DNA of 64,000 bases from Microcoleus sp. CAWBG506. GTDB lineage: Bacteria; Cyanobacteriota; Cyanobacteriia; Cyanobacteriales; Microcoleaceae. The stretch spans positions 49,365-113,364 of the forward strand of contig JAHREW010000007.1 in NCBI GenBank assembly GCA_020883125.1, given 5' to 3'. The stretch's first letter is position 1. Each line of letters opens with the position of its first letter. The notes under the pieces are model-generated. The model was not told where the DNA came from, did no database searches, and saw only the letters and a program-made list of their open reading frames with translations. Positions 12,501 to 21,096 of this stretch are shown in pieces. Both the position numbers and the translations under genes were made by a program.

Positions 12501-13896
12501 CATCACTAACCCAGATATCCCTACTTTTGATGCGAAAATTAGTCCGCCTTACGTGATTACTTCTCGCCATGTAGAAGAAGCTTATCAAAGTCAAGACCTT
12601 CGCAATAATATTCGCGATCGCTTTAAGTTGACACTGGGACTAGATAAGCGCTACGAAGTAATTGCCTACTCAATTGCTCATGGTTCTCAGGAGAACGAAA
12701 CAGGCATGGAGGATGGATTTTATGTATCTTGGATTCGCGAACAAGTCTTGTATTGGTGGTCTGAGGGATTCGCGGGAAGGTCATCGGAAGATGAAATCCT
12801 TGCTTTACTAGAAGAAATGGTCGGATTAGGAGTTTTACGAGAAACCGATGCAGGTTGCTTCACTCTGAGAAGTTCTAATTTAGCCTTGCTTATGGGTACG
12901 CAGCCAGAAATTGAAGCAGAACTTCTGAGACCGCGTGAAGCTCCACCTGAATACGAACCTGCTACTTTTCGGTCTCCTCTGAGCGTGAAAAATAAAGCTG
13001 ATTCTCGGCGAAGTCCTTTAACTGTTCAACAGGAATCTCAACTTCAAATCCGTAATAACTGCGTCTCCATTCTATTTGGCTGTCAAGCCGCAGGACTTGA
13101 CGATTTGAGAGTTTTTATGGAAGCAGCCTTTAGTAATAAGGATTGCAAAATTCACTATTTAGAAAACCTTTCAGACCGCTCGGATTTCAGCCAGCGTTTG
13201 ACAGAAATTAGTAACCGCCGCAAGAAAGATACCACGACGATTGTTGTTGTGTCAGCCACCACCGATTGGACTAAGGATTGGGTTGATGAGGCAATTAAGA
13301 AAGTCAAAAAATTGAGGAAAGAAGACTCTTTTATGCAGCTTGTTTTTGTCGCAGATCCTCAGAAGGCTTGGCAGTTAGTTAATCATAATTCCACAGGTTT
13401 TGATTACTCTAAGGAACTGAGATATTTAAGTCTAAAACCTTGGCACGATGCCGCGCTGCGACATTGGTTGGAAGATGTTAATTTGCCCAGGGAACTAGAA
13501 GTTAGAAAGAAGATTACGGAAGTGACAGGAAATTGGTCAAACCTGCTGCAAGAATTCTATCAATTTTCCCAAGCCGATCCGCGCTGGCAAGATTCCTTGG
13601 CCCAACTGAAGAATCAATTTAATAAATCTGACAAATTAATTAATTCAATGGGTTTTGACGGTTGCGAACCTCAAAGAAAACTGGTCATGAGAACTTTGGC
13701 CCAATGGGGAGAAGCAGCGGTTGAGGAATTAATTGATCTTGTTGATGATGTATCGCCTGAAGTTGTCAAGCAGACTCTCAGATGGGCGGATATCCTCAGT
13801 CTGGTCTCGCATTTAGGAAATCAGAAGCAAGACGGTAAGGATTACTGGGAGATTGACTCTGTAGTTGGCTGTTTGCTCCAATCTATGGCAGATTAA
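6541..13896 (+). CDS. Giant protein: RM-like N-domain, sigma-70 factor, ATPase
   Basis: This 2451-residue protein is highly unusual. Residues 1-225 resemble the N-terminal module of large Eco57I-type methylases that accompany PLD-SNF2 helicases ([41 protein letters not shown]; from memory). Residues 235-508 are a complete group 1/2-type sigma-70 factor: region 1.2 ([12 protein letters not shown]), region 2 ([17 protein letters not shown], then [16 protein letters not shown] at 326-341), region 3, and region 4.2 helix-turn-helix ([20 protein letters not shown]). Residues 510-900 are acidic linker and helices, 900-1650 a long helical or coiled-coil scaffold, and 1765-2020 a STAND/AAA ATPase with Walker A GGRQLGKT (1779-1786) and Walker B LLLLDEAD (D1869). 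The end (about 2150-2450) has an alpha/beta segment and a possible winged helix. No methylase motif is seen. One frame is open over 7.3 kb, so this is not a misassembly of decayed genes. Confidence 0.85.
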   Translation: MSVSEQQAKASIDQALSSFTKGKLADNARNLFWVLGYRSEKISDLVPNSSENFIANFDIDQKLNSQKALLKEWLSVDFLFQFTGTEIADNDQFVEFNTSSNGESAFFTSYLFFAIALRRSAYTIEELDGIIREINELLRMPAIVLFQHGENLTLSIINRRQHKRNQSEDVLGKVKHIKDIPFASPTNSHLKMLFNIFVTELHENHGFSNFDEFHEAWHKTIPDNIKFKKDRIPSDSLRVYLQEIGRIPMLQAYEEIELARKIAELELEGCRKAKDKMVESNLRLVVSIAKRYQNRGLDFLDLIQEGNLGLIKAVEKFDCTKGYRLSTYATWWIRQGITRAICNYSRTIRLPVHLNQTISRINKITKRLSQQIGRKPTEEEIATKMEMTIAKLRFVIQSDRPIISLDTRIGEEEGSTLGELIEFDGETPEDQVSKNLLREDLESVLDTLGPRQRDVIRMRFGLDDGGEKSLQEIGNIFDVTREWIRQIEIKALNKLGDPNCNSILEDYIRPTAIDQTPTKRPIAQPMQPRHFNIPENLSRSGDTFLQEPVGDKIVDIANMIEPLVYFNNFRDKSNIEQETLAQTYLSSADESENNFNYANNEPNFHIAEQTENNLNGVIKPMEHNSADLLKQLTELEQIFSELEARLSEASRKLLDPGIPISQQLIQELDESHKNFIQLRDKVLEVAEYLAVSPILQAEEIGSLADIKSVLDRVDLAQKQKSAIALVRDSALRVLERILAIAHRVDSNFQSLLECQEKARELQRAISESQESDLHPDTQLLADGYHPFSKLLTLIAECEQADDERLDFLEDAVAESFGRYLARAAVRGKLIIQSEKIPDLPAVSTNNNLDETSLVDEPESETVLIVEQPPAAELKSVLKDEAIAQPTHEDIPYIQPTELPTATQIELPNSENKQGKEVENQGNKKREEKQPLYSSSPNDTAQQIAQSILDDPDIERPAVLRDLVWRLILEQKLSLAFHLARCFEKQYSNFAPHLPPQLIRAILLGQNLRYDIGSGQLANLLKDDFIGYSESYVLPDKSEWTQAASLLLAAAALRPSLLAPNTGAKHLLQDIQFGKAGLDKLYDYCQIIAKHGDGQRALDIKAIKKAKTLAALQKDLDDLYVKIEDWWSQAPQQDLIYGHAKKVWVEWLNPGELFYTLWLPIKQRDLSQLPFLKEKIERLSNESNLDSEIQRTERNIRRPKGAGIITGKALSQLRSRARQFLNLVGRWVKEQESRLAESENYLQKEAKQLKQDIENLQDTVLQELDSFEATKPPVFILAGIVCCRKAVEDIGNIFDPDTELPTAEPYPRHILHADLLRMPSLPINDDWEMDIANPEAGIDGILELVKNDIWDWQQAFDMQSYLCSSKAVGNHEATARIIEYLEHNPEPTLDLAQLKDDCNNRIQECRKVLQEQVETTSKQLESVVAFGLLRETDRTAYAAKIETIKNALETTRRFSEKIELLRAIGEAISAKRQEQIDRVSEQLNSLQQTGIADADRTRICSVLEQGDILTANEYIYMLQRGRSLPEPEEKRDAFKDFFVHKYAAIEKVLEECDRDRQKKQNLTIDIGKGKSIAKIQMPRGAQAKKAAEMLDAWFAVKGRSQITEKDANQILSNLGFNIKSVTVKRLGNYTWIDVNSEPISDQNRCPVSAYGSDAKGHYRILCVWDRPNEQDLLNAVGETALGGPVFAFHFGRMTEKRRRDLADLCRQRRSTFIVIDDVLMLYLCGEQKTRLPVLFDCTLPFTFLEPYNTAAGEVPPEMFYGRVGERESIINPLGSCLIYGGRQLGKTVLLKYVHRTFHANDAGRNALFLDIKEIGRKQLLDKIWHLLNEELDKLKVPDTNRRNSVSESSLQRIKIWLELDNQRRFLLLLDEADNFLEADGKEDFLRCDEFRKLMAETNRRFKVVFAGLHNVLRTTRQPNHPLAHFGKPICIGPLLNNGEMRAATALVERPLASLGYRFESPDLIPRILWQTNYYPSLIQLYCEQLLKHITNPDIPTFDAKISPPYVITSRHVEEAYQSQDLRNNIRDRFKLTLGLDKRYEVIAYSIAHGSQENETGMEDGFYVSWIREQVLYWWSEGFAGRSSEDEILALLEEMVGLGVLRETDAGCFTLRSSNLALLMGTQPEIEAELLRPREAPPEYEPATFRSPLSVKNKADSRRSPLTVQQESQLQIRNNCVSILFGCQAAGLDDLRVFMEAAFSNKDCKIHYLENLSDRSDFSQRLTEISNRRKKDTTTIVVVSATTDWTKDWVDEAIKKVKKLRKEDSFMQLVFVADPQKAWQLVNHNSTGFDYSKELRYLSLKPWHDAALRHWLEDVNLPRELEVRKKITEVTGNWSNLLQEFYQFSQADPRWQDSLAQLKNQFNKSDKLINSMGFDGCEPQRKLVMRTLAQWGEAAVEELIDLVDDVSPEVVKQTLRWADILSLVSHLGNQKQDGKDYWEIDSVVGCLLQSMAD

Positions 13897-14140
13897 TACA
13901 AACTTTCTGCTGTGCGATGTACTCAAGTGGATGGGGTAGGGAGGGGGACACTATTCCTACAAAATCGGGATTTTTCCGAGAATGAAACAGCCCTGGGGGC
14001 TAGGGGGGATCTAAGCTTAATAGTCAAACAGCACTCTGTGGCTAGGTTTGAACTGAAGTTGTCACCAATAGCCGGTTTGTGACTACAAAACCCCGAAGGC
14101 TCAACATGGGCTGCAATCATTAATCTTAATTTAATTTAAT
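13897..14140. other. Convergent gap after the sigma-ATPase gene
   Basis: This 244-bp gap separates two convergent genes. It holds G-rich runs around 13930-13950 and 13991-14010 and a short TTTAA iteration at about 14129-14145. I see no clear hairpin terminator and no gene. Confidence 0.5.
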
Positions 14141-15079
14141 TTAATTCAGTGCTTTCATGGCTGCAACGACTTGCTGCGATACAAAAGGCAAAATTTGTTC
14201 GTTTTTACTATTGTGTTTCCCTTCGGTAAATACCACTAACAAGTAAGGGCGCAGATTTGGTATTTCAATGTATGCCGCATCGTGACGCACTTGACTTGTG
14301 AGCCCAGCTTTTGACCACAATTTCGCTTCTAATGGTAATCCGCTACCTAAAAAACCTGTAACTTGATTTTCGGGATCTGCTTCTAATTCCGCTGGTTCTA
14401 AGCTACGTTTCATTAAACCCATCATCTCTTGGGATGCTTTGGCGGAAACAGCTACACCACCGATGATACTATGCAACAAAATCGCGGTGGCATTGGTGGT
14501 TAGCATATTTCTATTTTCCATTAATTCGCCCAAAAATTCTCGCTCCCGACCATAGGGGCCGTCGCACCATGTTTTTTGATTGAGGTTAATGTCTTGTAAG
14601 TCTAGCCAATTTAATGATTGAAAGTAACGGTTGATGATGTTTCGCTGCTGTTTCCAGGTTTCAAAGGGGCCGGAGGGTAATTCTGGACCACTGGTGGTGC
14701 CGGTTAGTACATCTACTACTAAACTGGTGGCGTCGTTGCTGGAATCTACTATCATGTCTCTGACAGCGCGTTCTAATTCTTTTGATGTTTTAATCATCCC
14801 TTTTTCTGCCCATTCCCAGACGGCAACAAGGTAGAATAATTTGACGATGCTGGCGGGATACACTCGTTCTGAAGCCCGATGGCTATAACCTCTGGCTTGA
14901 TATTTCCAAAATTCTTCGGGGCTGAGAGCTCCGCCTGTGTTGACTCGCACTGGGGGATCGTAGACTATCCAGGTGAGGGCGAGACGATCGCCTCCTAATT
15001 CTGTAAATTCTGTCTCGACTGCATCTATAATGCTCTTGCCGAGGGTTTCTAGTTGTTCGTCTTTACGAAAAAATGTCAT
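14141..15079 (-). CDS. Beta-lactamase-like serine hydrolase
   Basis: The 312-residue protein belongs to the class A beta-lactamase-like serine hydrolase superfamily (penicillin-recognising fold). The catalytic S-x-x-K is S77-I-V-K80 in YPASIVKLFY, the SxN motif is SSN in IVDSSNDATS, and the third motif is degenerate (SKAGLTS in place of KTG). No signal peptide is obvious, unlike true secreted beta-lactamases. It is divergent from an NlpC/P60 peptidase gene, and a longer paralogue with a membrane anchor occurs at 40968-42212, also divergent from a cell-wall amidase-like gene. A role in peptidoglycan metabolism is more likely than antibiotic resistance; this is inference from context. Confidence 0.8.
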   Translation of the reverse strand: MTFFRKDEQLETLGKSIIDAVETEFTELGGDRLALTWIVYDPPVRVNTGGALSPEEFWKYQARGYSHRASERVYPASIVKLFYLVAVWEWAEKGMIKTSKELERAVRDMIVDSSNDATSLVVDVLTGTTSGPELPSGPFETWKQQRNIINRYFQSLNWLDLQDINLNQKTWCDGPYGREREFLGELMENRNMLTTNATAILLHSIIGGVAVSAKASQEMMGLMKRSLEPAELEADPENQVTGFLGSGLPLEAKLWSKAGLTSQVRHDAAYIEIPNLRPYLLVVFTEGKHNSKNEQILPFVSQQVVAAMKALN

Positions 15080-15158
15080 GGTAATTTTAGGGGGTTATGA
15101 GGGCTTGCTATAGGAGTTATCGGTTATCAGTTATCAACTATAAACTAGAAAAAATTAA

Positions 15159-15872
15159 ATGACTAATTATCAATTATCTGATGTTGTGGAGTATCGGGCC
15201 CGATCGCACATAAATATTTACGATTCCCCCAGGTGCGATCGACTGGCGACTCAGGCGATGGCTGGGCGACACTTGCGAGTAGTCGAATTACCCCTGGTTA
15301 ATGCTGGGATAGGTGTAAATTTTGATACCAGGGCTGTGATGGTGCGGCTGTGCGAAGATGATTATCCGGGATGGCTGGATCTGGGAGATGTTGAGTCGAT
15401 CTCAGTGGCACAGATACCCTATCATCCTGTGATTTTATCGGAGACCAAAATTAGAGAAAAATTACCACAAGTCATTAATTTTGCTCATCAGGCGATGGAC
15501 CAATCTAATGAATATCTTTGGGGCGGCACTGTGGGGCCAAATTATGATTGTTCTGGATTAATGCAGGCTGCTTTCATGTCGGCGGGTATCTGGTTGCCGA
15601 GGGATGCTTATCAGCAAGAAGCTTTTACTAAGCCTATTAGTATAACTTGTTTAGAACCGGGAGATTTGGTTTTTTTTGGAACACCAGAAAAGGCTACTCA
15701 TGTGGGATTATATCTGGGAGGCGATCGCTATATTCACAGTTCTGGCACTGAACAAGGTCGCAATGGTATCGGGATCGATATTTTGTCGGAAGATGGCGAT
15801 CGAGTTAGTCAAGCTTATTATCGGCAATTGCGAGGATATGGTAAAGTGGTTGCAAGTTATCAGCCTAGTTAG
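15159..15872 (+). CDS. NlpC/P60 cell-wall peptidase with SH3-like domain
   Basis: The 237-residue product looks like the cyanobacterial NlpC/P60 gamma-D-glutamyl-diaminopimelate endopeptidases. The N-terminal 90 or so residues form the bacterial SH3-like half (YRARSHINIYDSP, GWLDLGD), and the C-terminal half is the peptidase with the nucleophile C131 in YDCSGLMQAAF, the first His in ATHVGLYLGG and the third polar residue in YIHSSG. It would cleave the peptide stem of peptidoglycan during remodelling or recycling. No signal peptide is visible, as in many cyanobacterial members. The divergent neighbour is a beta-lactamase-like hydrolase 79 bp away, so both may share a promoter region. Confidence 0.9.
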   Translation: MTNYQLSDVVEYRARSHINIYDSPRCDRLATQAMAGRHLRVVELPLVNAGIGVNFDTRAVMVRLCEDDYPGWLDLGDVESISVAQIPYHPVILSETKIREKLPQVINFAHQAMDQSNEYLWGGTVGPNYDCSGLMQAAFMSAGIWLPRDAYQQEAFTKPISITCLEPGDLVFFGTPEKATHVGLYLGGDRYIHSSGTEQGRNGIGIDILSEDGDRVSQAYYRQLRGYGKVVASYQPS

Positions 15873-15915
15873 TTGTTGATAGTTGAGTTGACGGTTGATG
15901 TTATAGCATAGAGAA

Positions 15916-16920
15916 ATGGACGCTGCATTATTTTTGGAAAAATTGGCGGGGCAAAAGACTGAGGCAGAGATGATGCTTGATGTTTCGGCGGTAGTCCCGG
16001 TGTATAATGAAGTGGAAAGTTTACCTCATTTGATTGAGGCGATCGCCACTTCGATTCAAGCCTCTGGACTCAGCTATCAAATTATTTGCGTAGATGATGG
16101 TTCTAAGGATGGTTCCGCTGAACTTCTCAAACAGTTAGCTAGCAGTCGCGATGACCTTTGTGCTGTAATTTTACGTCGCAATTATGGTCAAACTGCCGCC
16201 ATGTCGGCGGGTTTCGATCGCGCTCGCGGTCGTGCTATTGTCACCCTAGACGGCGATTTGCAAAATGACCCGGCTGATATTCCCCTATTGTTGGCTAAGT
16301 TAGATGAAGGCTACGATTTGGTCAGCGGTTGGCGAAAAAATCGGCAGGATAACACGATTAGTCGCTTAATTCCTTCTAAGATAGCCAACTGGCTAATTGG
16401 CAAAGTTACAGGGGTGACTTTGCACGACTACGGCTGTTCTTTGAAAGCTTATCGATCGGAGTTGGTGGCCGATTTGAATCTCTACGGCGAATTGCACCGA
16501 TTTTTGCCTGCTTTGGCGTTTATTGAAGGGGCGAGAATTGCCGAAATGCCGGTACGACACCACGCCCGCCGTTTTGGTCAAAGCAAGTATGGAATTTGGC
16601 GGACTTTTCGGGTGTTGATGGATTTGTTGACTATTTCTTTTATGAAGAAGTTTTTAACTCGCCCCATGCACGTTTTTGGACTTTTGGGACTGAGTTCTAT
16701 GACTTTGGGAACGGTGTTAGGGATTTATTTGACATTCCTGAAATTGGGTTTTGGCCAAAGTATTGGAAATCGTCCTTTACTGATTTTAGCTGTGGTTTTG
16801 CTATTAACAGGGGTGCAGTTATTTTGTTTTGGTTTATTAGCAGAAGTGATGATGCGGACTTATCATGAATCTCAGGGTAAACCAATTTATCGGGTCCGCG
16901 AAGTGTTTGGTTCTAAGTGA
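15916..16920 (+). CDS. Family 2 glycosyltransferase with two C-terminal TM helices
   Basis: The 334-residue protein is a GT-A family 2 glycosyltransferase of the polyisoprenyl-phosphate hexose synthase type (DPM1/GtrB/ArnC group). The nucleotide-binding start VVPVYNEVESLPHLI, the VDDGSKDGS block and the LDGDLQNDP motif (DxD-like, metal and sugar nucleotide binding) are all clear, followed by two hydrophobic spans near residues 250-275 and 285-315. It would move a sugar onto a lipid carrier at the membrane for cell-envelope glycan synthesis. An in-frame ATG at 15970 has a better ribosome-binding site (GAGG) than the upstream ATG and lies just before the conserved region, so the true start may be 15970. 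Confidence 0.9.
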   Translation: MDAALFLEKLAGQKTEAEMMLDVSAVVPVYNEVESLPHLIEAIATSIQASGLSYQIICVDDGSKDGSAELLKQLASSRDDLCAVILRRNYGQTAAMSAGFDRARGRAIVTLDGDLQNDPADIPLLLAKLDEGYDLVSGWRKNRQDNTISRLIPSKIANWLIGKVTGVTLHDYGCSLKAYRSELVADLNLYGELHRFLPALAFIEGARIAEMPVRHHARRFGQSKYGIWRTFRVLMDLLTISFMKKFLTRPMHVFGLLGLSSMTLGTVLGIYLTFLKLGFGQSIGNRPLLILAVVLLLTGVQLFCFGLLAEVMMRTYHESQGKPIYRVREVFGSK

Positions 16921-17018
16921 ACGATGCTCGCAGTATCTCATCGCGACGCACCCCACAGATTGCTGTCAACGGTCAACTAAGAGGGCGGGCACTCCTAGGC
17001 ACCGCCCCTACTAACTTT

Positions 17019-18188
17019 CTAACTCATGACTTTTTGAGCTTGTCGGAGAGATGTAATAGTAGCGATCGCGTGTTGAGAGACTGCATCTATTTCTGCTACA
17101 GTATTGAAACGGCCAATCCCAAACCGAATCGAAGCGTAGGCTAATTTGTCCGATCGCCCGATCGCTGCTAAAACATGAGATGGAGATATTTTGGCAGAAG
17201 TACAAGCAGAACCAGAAGAAACCGCCGCCGCTGACTGTAACCCCAACAGCAATGCTTGACCGTCAACGCCACCTACACTAATATTAAGATTTCCTGGCAA
17301 TCTTTTAGTCGCGTGACCGTTGAGAAACACATCTCCTAATTCTGCCAAATTTTGCCACAAACCCTCGCGCAAACTCACCACTCGTGCAGTTTCCGCCTCC
17401 ATTTCCGCAATTCCTAATTCCACAGCTTTAGCAAATCCAACTATTTGCGGTGCGTACAGTGTACCCGATCGCATTCCCCGTTCGTGACCACCGCCGTGCA
17501 TTTGTGGCGCTAACTGGACTCTCGGTTTATGGCGACGCACATAGAGAGCTCCAATGCCTTTTGGTCCGTAAATTTTGTGGGCTGTCAAGGACATTAAATC
17601 GATATTCATCTCCTGGACATCGAGGGGAATTTTACCGATCGCCTGGGCTGCATCTGTGTGGAAAAGAATGTCATTTCCGCGACATATTGCTGCAATTTCG
17701 GCGATCGGTTGAATCACTCCAATTTCATTATTAGCAGTCATCACCGAAACTAAAATTGTCTCGGATCGAATCGCTTTGATCAAGTCGCCTATATCAATCA
17801 ATCCGTCACTTTTTACAGGTAGAACCGTAATGTCAAATCCCAATTTTTCCAAATAGGTACAGGGGTCAAGAATCGCATTATGTTCAGTTTTTACTGTGAT
17901 CATGTGCTTTCCTTTACTGAAATAGGCTTCGGCGATGCCTTTAATCGCTAAGTTATTGGCTTCCGTTGCACCGCTGGTAAAAACAATTTCTTCTGGAGAG
18001 GCATTGATGGCATCTGCTAAAATTTGTCGTGACTGTTTTACCGCTGCTTCGGCTTCCCAGCCGTAGACGTGGTTGATGCTGGCTGCATTGCCGAATTGCT
18101 CGGTGAAATAGGGCACCATCGCATCAAGTACCCGCTTGTCTACGGGGGTTGTCGAGTGGTTGTCGAGGTAGATAGGACGTGCGGACAT
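17019..18188 (-). CDS. Cysteine desulfurase, NifS/IscS family
   Basis: The 389-residue enzyme is a PLP-dependent class V aminotransferase that removes sulfur from cysteine as an enzyme persulfide, feeding Fe-S cluster and other sulfur pathways. The start YLDNHSTTPVD, the PLP lysine in LTAHKIYGPKG (K205) and the catalytic cysteine in SSGSACTSAK (C329) are all present, and the length is usual for IscS/NifS group I enzymes. It is monocistronic and convergent with the glycosyltransferase. Cyanobacteria often hold several paralogues, so I give no specific symbol. Confidence 0.93.
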   Translation of the reverse strand: MSARPIYLDNHSTTPVDKRVLDAMVPYFTEQFGNAASINHVYGWEAEAAVKQSRQILADAINASPEEIVFTSGATEANNLAIKGIAEAYFSKGKHMITVKTEHNAILDPCTYLEKLGFDITVLPVKSDGLIDIGDLIKAIRSETILVSVMTANNEIGVIQPIAEIAAICRGNDILFHTDAAQAIGKIPLDVQEMNIDLMSLTAHKIYGPKGIGALYVRRHKPRVQLAPQMHGGGHERGMRSGTLYAPQIVGFAKAVELGIAEMEAETARVVSLREGLWQNLAELGDVFLNGHATKRLPGNLNISVGGVDGQALLLGLQSAAAVSSGSACTSAKISPSHVLAAIGRSDKLAYASIRFGIGRFNTVAEIDAVSQHAIATITSLRQAQKVMS

Positions 18189-18284
18189 AGTGGAAATTTA
18201 GTGAAAAAAGATGTTAGATTTATTGTAGACGAGCCTTTTGTTCTATAGCTAAAATTTATAATTAACAAATATTTGTAAAGATTT

Positions 18285-18935
18285 ATGCGCTCTGACATCC
18301 AGGGATTAGAAATTACTGCGGGTGAACTCAAACGTCTCAGCGGTACGGGCCCCGATCGCGTATATCGACCCGCAACAGCAACTAAGTTTGTTCGCGAAGG
18401 CGTGAAAACCTTCGGTTTAATTATTTTAGTTCTGATCAGTTGTTTGCTGCTGGTAATGATATTTCCCAGGGCTTATTTGGTTTGGTTGGCCATTCACCTG
18501 ATGGCGATCGCCGGTTTAATCTTTGAGGATATCTGGAAAATTAGGTGCAGCCACCAAAACAAACATTTAATTAATCTTTTTGATGATGTCGATCGCTACA
18601 ATGGTATCATCAAGGCGATCGCCATTAATGACCAAATAGAAGATGCTGGTAATTCGGGAGTCAAAATAGCCGATCGCTCAAAAGTCATTCAAGCATTGGA
18701 TCTGATCAGAAAGGATTTAGTCAGAGCGTTGAAAACCGAGAGAATCATCAGGGAAAACCAAAAATTTGTGGGAACTAACTCCGAACTATTCGCCACTAAC
18801 CTAGTCGCCTTAAATGCCTTGCAAATTAGCGATCGGGCTAGCGAACAAGGGCGATTGCTAAACCAAGCTTTGCAGGTAGCCGTGGGAGTTCAAGCAGAAA
18901 TGAAAAAGTTGCAACAGCGAAAGGAGGCGACTTAA
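18285..18935 (+). CDS. Membrane protein of unknown function
   Basis: The 216-residue protein has a short basic N-terminal region, two hydrophobic segments close together (about residues 44-64 and 66-85, with FGLIILVLISCLLLVMIF and YLVWLAIHLMAIAGL), and a cytoplasmic helical C-terminal half rich in charged residues. I do not recognise a named family; it resembles conserved cyanobacterial hypothetical proteins. It is 70 bp upstream of the DUF1537 gene in the same direction and may be co-transcribed with it. No catalytic motif is visible. Confidence 0.7.
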   Translation: MRSDIQGLEITAGELKRLSGTGPDRVYRPATATKFVREGVKTFGLIILVLISCLLLVMIFPRAYLVWLAIHLMAIAGLIFEDIWKIRCSHQNKHLINLFDDVDRYNGIIKAIAINDQIEDAGNSGVKIADRSKVIQALDLIRKDLVRALKTERIIRENQKFVGTNSELFATNLVALNALQISDRASEQGRLLNQALQVAVGVQAEMKKLQQRKEAT

Positions 18936-19005
18936 CGTAAAATTTTTTCAGTGAAGTCACGGGGTCAGGATATCTTAGAAAGGTGACGTTAACAACCAGG
19001 TCAGT

Positions 19006-20325
19006 ATGTCTGCTAAACCTAAGATTATAGTTCTTGATGACGATCCCACAGGTTCTCAAACCGTGCACAGTTGCTTGCTGCTGACTACTTGGGACGACGC
19101 AACCCTGCGTTTGGGACTGCGGGACAAATCGCCGATTTTCTTTATACTGACAAATACTCGATCGCTAACTCCCGAAAACGCAGCCTCCGTCACCCGCGAA
19201 GTGTGCCAAAACCTGAAAATTGCGATCGCCGCCGAAGGAATTCAGGATTTCTTAATAGTTAGCCGTTCCGATTCTACCCTGCGCGGTCACTATCCCATCG
19301 AAACCGACGCGATCGCCGAAGAACTAGGCCCCTTCGACGGTCACTTTCTAATACCCGCCTTTTTTGAAGGAGGTAGAATTACCCGCGACAGCGTACATTA
19401 TCTAATGGTTAACAACGTCGAAACACCAGTCCACGAAACCGAATTTGCCAAAGATTCAGTCTTTGGCTACAGCCACAGTTACCTCCCAGACTACGTGGAA
19501 GAAAAAACCAAAGGTCGGATTCAGGCCGAGAATGTCGATCGCATCTTACTCGCAGATATTCGCCAAGGAAACTTAGATCGACTCATGCACATGACAAACA
19601 ACCAATGTGCAGTAGTAGATTGCGAAAATCAAAGGGATTTAGACACCTTTGCTAAACACATTCTCGATGCAGCTAGTCAAGGGAAAAAGTTTTTATTCCG
19701 CAGCGCAGCCAGCATTTTAACATCCTTAGCCGACCTAGGTCCCCAGCCCATCGCCGCCGACAATATGGCAAAATATGTCAGGAATGGCAAACCCGGTGCA
19801 GTAATAGTTGGTTCCCACGTTAAAAAAACCACAGAACAATTGGAACAATTGTTAAAAGAACCCAATACAGCGAGCATTGAAATAGATGTAGCTCATTTAC
19901 TAGAAGAAGCCCCAGAGTATCGGACAAATTTACTGAATAAAACCCTAGAAAAAGTCCGCAATGCTCACAGCCATGACAAAACCCCAGTAATTTATACCAG
20001 CCGCCAGGAACTACAATTTAAAAGCACCGAAATTAGGTTAAAATTTGGAGAAGCTGTTTCTGGTTTATTGATGGATATTGTCCGCGGCCTGCCGGGAGAT
20101 ATCGGGTTTTTAATCAGCAAAGGCGGGATTACTTCCAATGATGTTTTGAGTACAGGTTTGTCCCTCAAAAGTGTCAGACTCCTAGGTCAAATCATCCCTG
20201 GTTGTTCAGTAGTAAAAACCGAAGAAAATCATCCTCTATTTCCCAATTTACCAGTAGTTTTGTTTCCCGGAAATGTCGGAGATAGTAATGCTTTAGCCAC
20301 GGCTTACCAGCGACTGAGCAAGTAA
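19006..20325 (+). CDS. Four-carbon acid sugar kinase family protein (DUF1537)
   Basis: The 439-residue product matches the DUF1537/four-carbon acid sugar kinase family. The N-terminal motif VLDDDPTGSQTVHS (about residues 9-22) and SRSDSTLRGHYP (about 86-97), and the C-terminal ISKGGITSNDV with the glycine-rich LFPGNVGD, are hallmarks of its two domains (sugar-binding and nucleotide-binding). Characterised relatives phosphorylate D-threonate, D-erythronate or similar acid sugars with ATP. No dehydrogenase or aldolase partner gene is adjacent, so the substrate in this organism is unknown. Confidence 0.88.
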   Translation: MSAKPKIIVLDDDPTGSQTVHSCLLLTTWDDATLRLGLRDKSPIFFILTNTRSLTPENAASVTREVCQNLKIAIAAEGIQDFLIVSRSDSTLRGHYPIETDAIAEELGPFDGHFLIPAFFEGGRITRDSVHYLMVNNVETPVHETEFAKDSVFGYSHSYLPDYVEEKTKGRIQAENVDRILLADIRQGNLDRLMHMTNNQCAVVDCENQRDLDTFAKHILDAASQGKKFLFRSAASILTSLADLGPQPIAADNMAKYVRNGKPGAVIVGSHVKKTTEQLEQLLKEPNTASIEIDVAHLLEEAPEYRTNLLNKTLEKVRNAHSHDKTPVIYTSRQELQFKSTEIRLKFGEAVSGLLMDIVRGLPGDIGFLISKGGITSNDVLSTGLSLKSVRLLGQIIPGCSVVKTEENHPLFPNLPVVLFPGNVGDSNALATAYQRLSK

Positions 20326-20360
20326 TATAGCAATTCTAAATCATTTGTGAATTTCTTACT

Positions 20361-20383
20361 CCCGGACCTTCATAAGGTCCGGG
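20361..20383. terminator. Hairpin after the DUF1537 gene
   Basis: A perfect 10-bp stem (CCCGGACCTT and its complement) with a 3-base loop begins 36 bp after the stop codon. No T tract follows directly, so it may be a dispersed palindrome acting as a 3' end stabiliser rather than a classical intrinsic terminator. Confidence 0.5.
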
Positions 20384-20445
20384 TTGGGGTGGGGTAAAAA
20401 ACTTTACGACTCCTGCAAGGACTGCTATACAATCCGGTCGGTATC

Positions 20446-20506
20446 AACCGGGTTTTTGCACAAAATTAAAGTCTCCCAGCCTGGAATTCCACTGAAAAAC
20501 CCGGTT
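20446..20506. repeat. Dispersed palindromic element, CCGGGTT arms
   Basis: Twelve-base arms (AACCGGGTTTTT at 20446-20457 and its exact complement at 20495-20506) flank an unrelated interior of 37 bases. A second element with the same arm sequence lies at 45113-45179, so this is a repeat family. Confidence 0.75.
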
Positions 20507-20636
20507 ATATCAAATCCGGTAACATCGGAATTATTCATCTCTCTTATCTCCCTCTGTGTTCTCTGCGTTCTCTGTGGTTAAATCATTCCGATACAACCGG
20601 AATTGATATTACTTTGATATTCAAATATCCCAGACT

Positions 20637-20714
20637 ATTAGATATCTCCCCAAAAGATCGTCACAGAACAGGCACTCCAGCCTGTTCCACAGGAATTACC
20701 GGAGATGTCTATTA
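20637..20714. repeat. MITE-like miniature repeat, copy 1
   Basis: The 78-bp segment begins with ATTAGATATCTCC and ends with GGAGATGTCTATTA, imperfect terminal inverted repeats. Its interior carries GAACAGGC, a short spacer and AGCCTGTTCCACAG, an inner hairpin. A second copy with the same ends and interior lies at 53277-53352. Confidence 0.75.
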
Positions 20715-21096
20715 GTCCAGGACGCATTCACAGTTCGGGATCTTCTCTTCCTCAGCGTCCTCTGTGTTCTGTGCAGTTTAATCATACCGAGGCCAATTGC
20801 AACTTTTACAAAAACTTAACCCCTGCTTTTCTGGGCAGCGATCGCCCGGAGATGATATCATAAAAAGTCTTTATCTAATTAAAACATATTCCCAAAAATT
20901 AAACTCGCGCCCGGATTGGCTATTTTCAAAAAAATTAAATTCATCCACAAAAGCTAGGAGCAAACTCTACATATAGGGCTGAGAGTAGCTGACATACTAC
21001 TATCAGTAGTGTTTTCAGCTTTTATGACATTAAACCTTAAAATTAAGTAGAAATTTAGACCTCGCAATTTTAATCTCAAAACGTTAGCATATAAAG

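Larger units (their letters stand above)
20326..21096. other. Repeat-filled intergenic region upstream of ldpA
   Basis: This 770-bp gap contains no gene that I can support. It contains a hairpin at 20361-20383, a pair of inverted AACCGGGTTTTT arms at 20446-20506, a stretch near 20545-20612 (TTCTCTGTGGTTAAATCATT, then a CAACCGGAATTGATATT-type word) that recurs elsewhere in the window, and a miniature element at 20637-20714. A small hairpin with ACTACT and AGTAGT arms lies at about 20994-21008, in the likely promoter and leader region of ldpA. Confidence 0.6.

Noticed and set aside
14141..15079. Antibiotic-resistance beta-lactamase
   Set aside because: No signal peptide, degenerate KTG motif and location next to a peptidoglycan peptidase argue for a cell-wall-related hydrolase.
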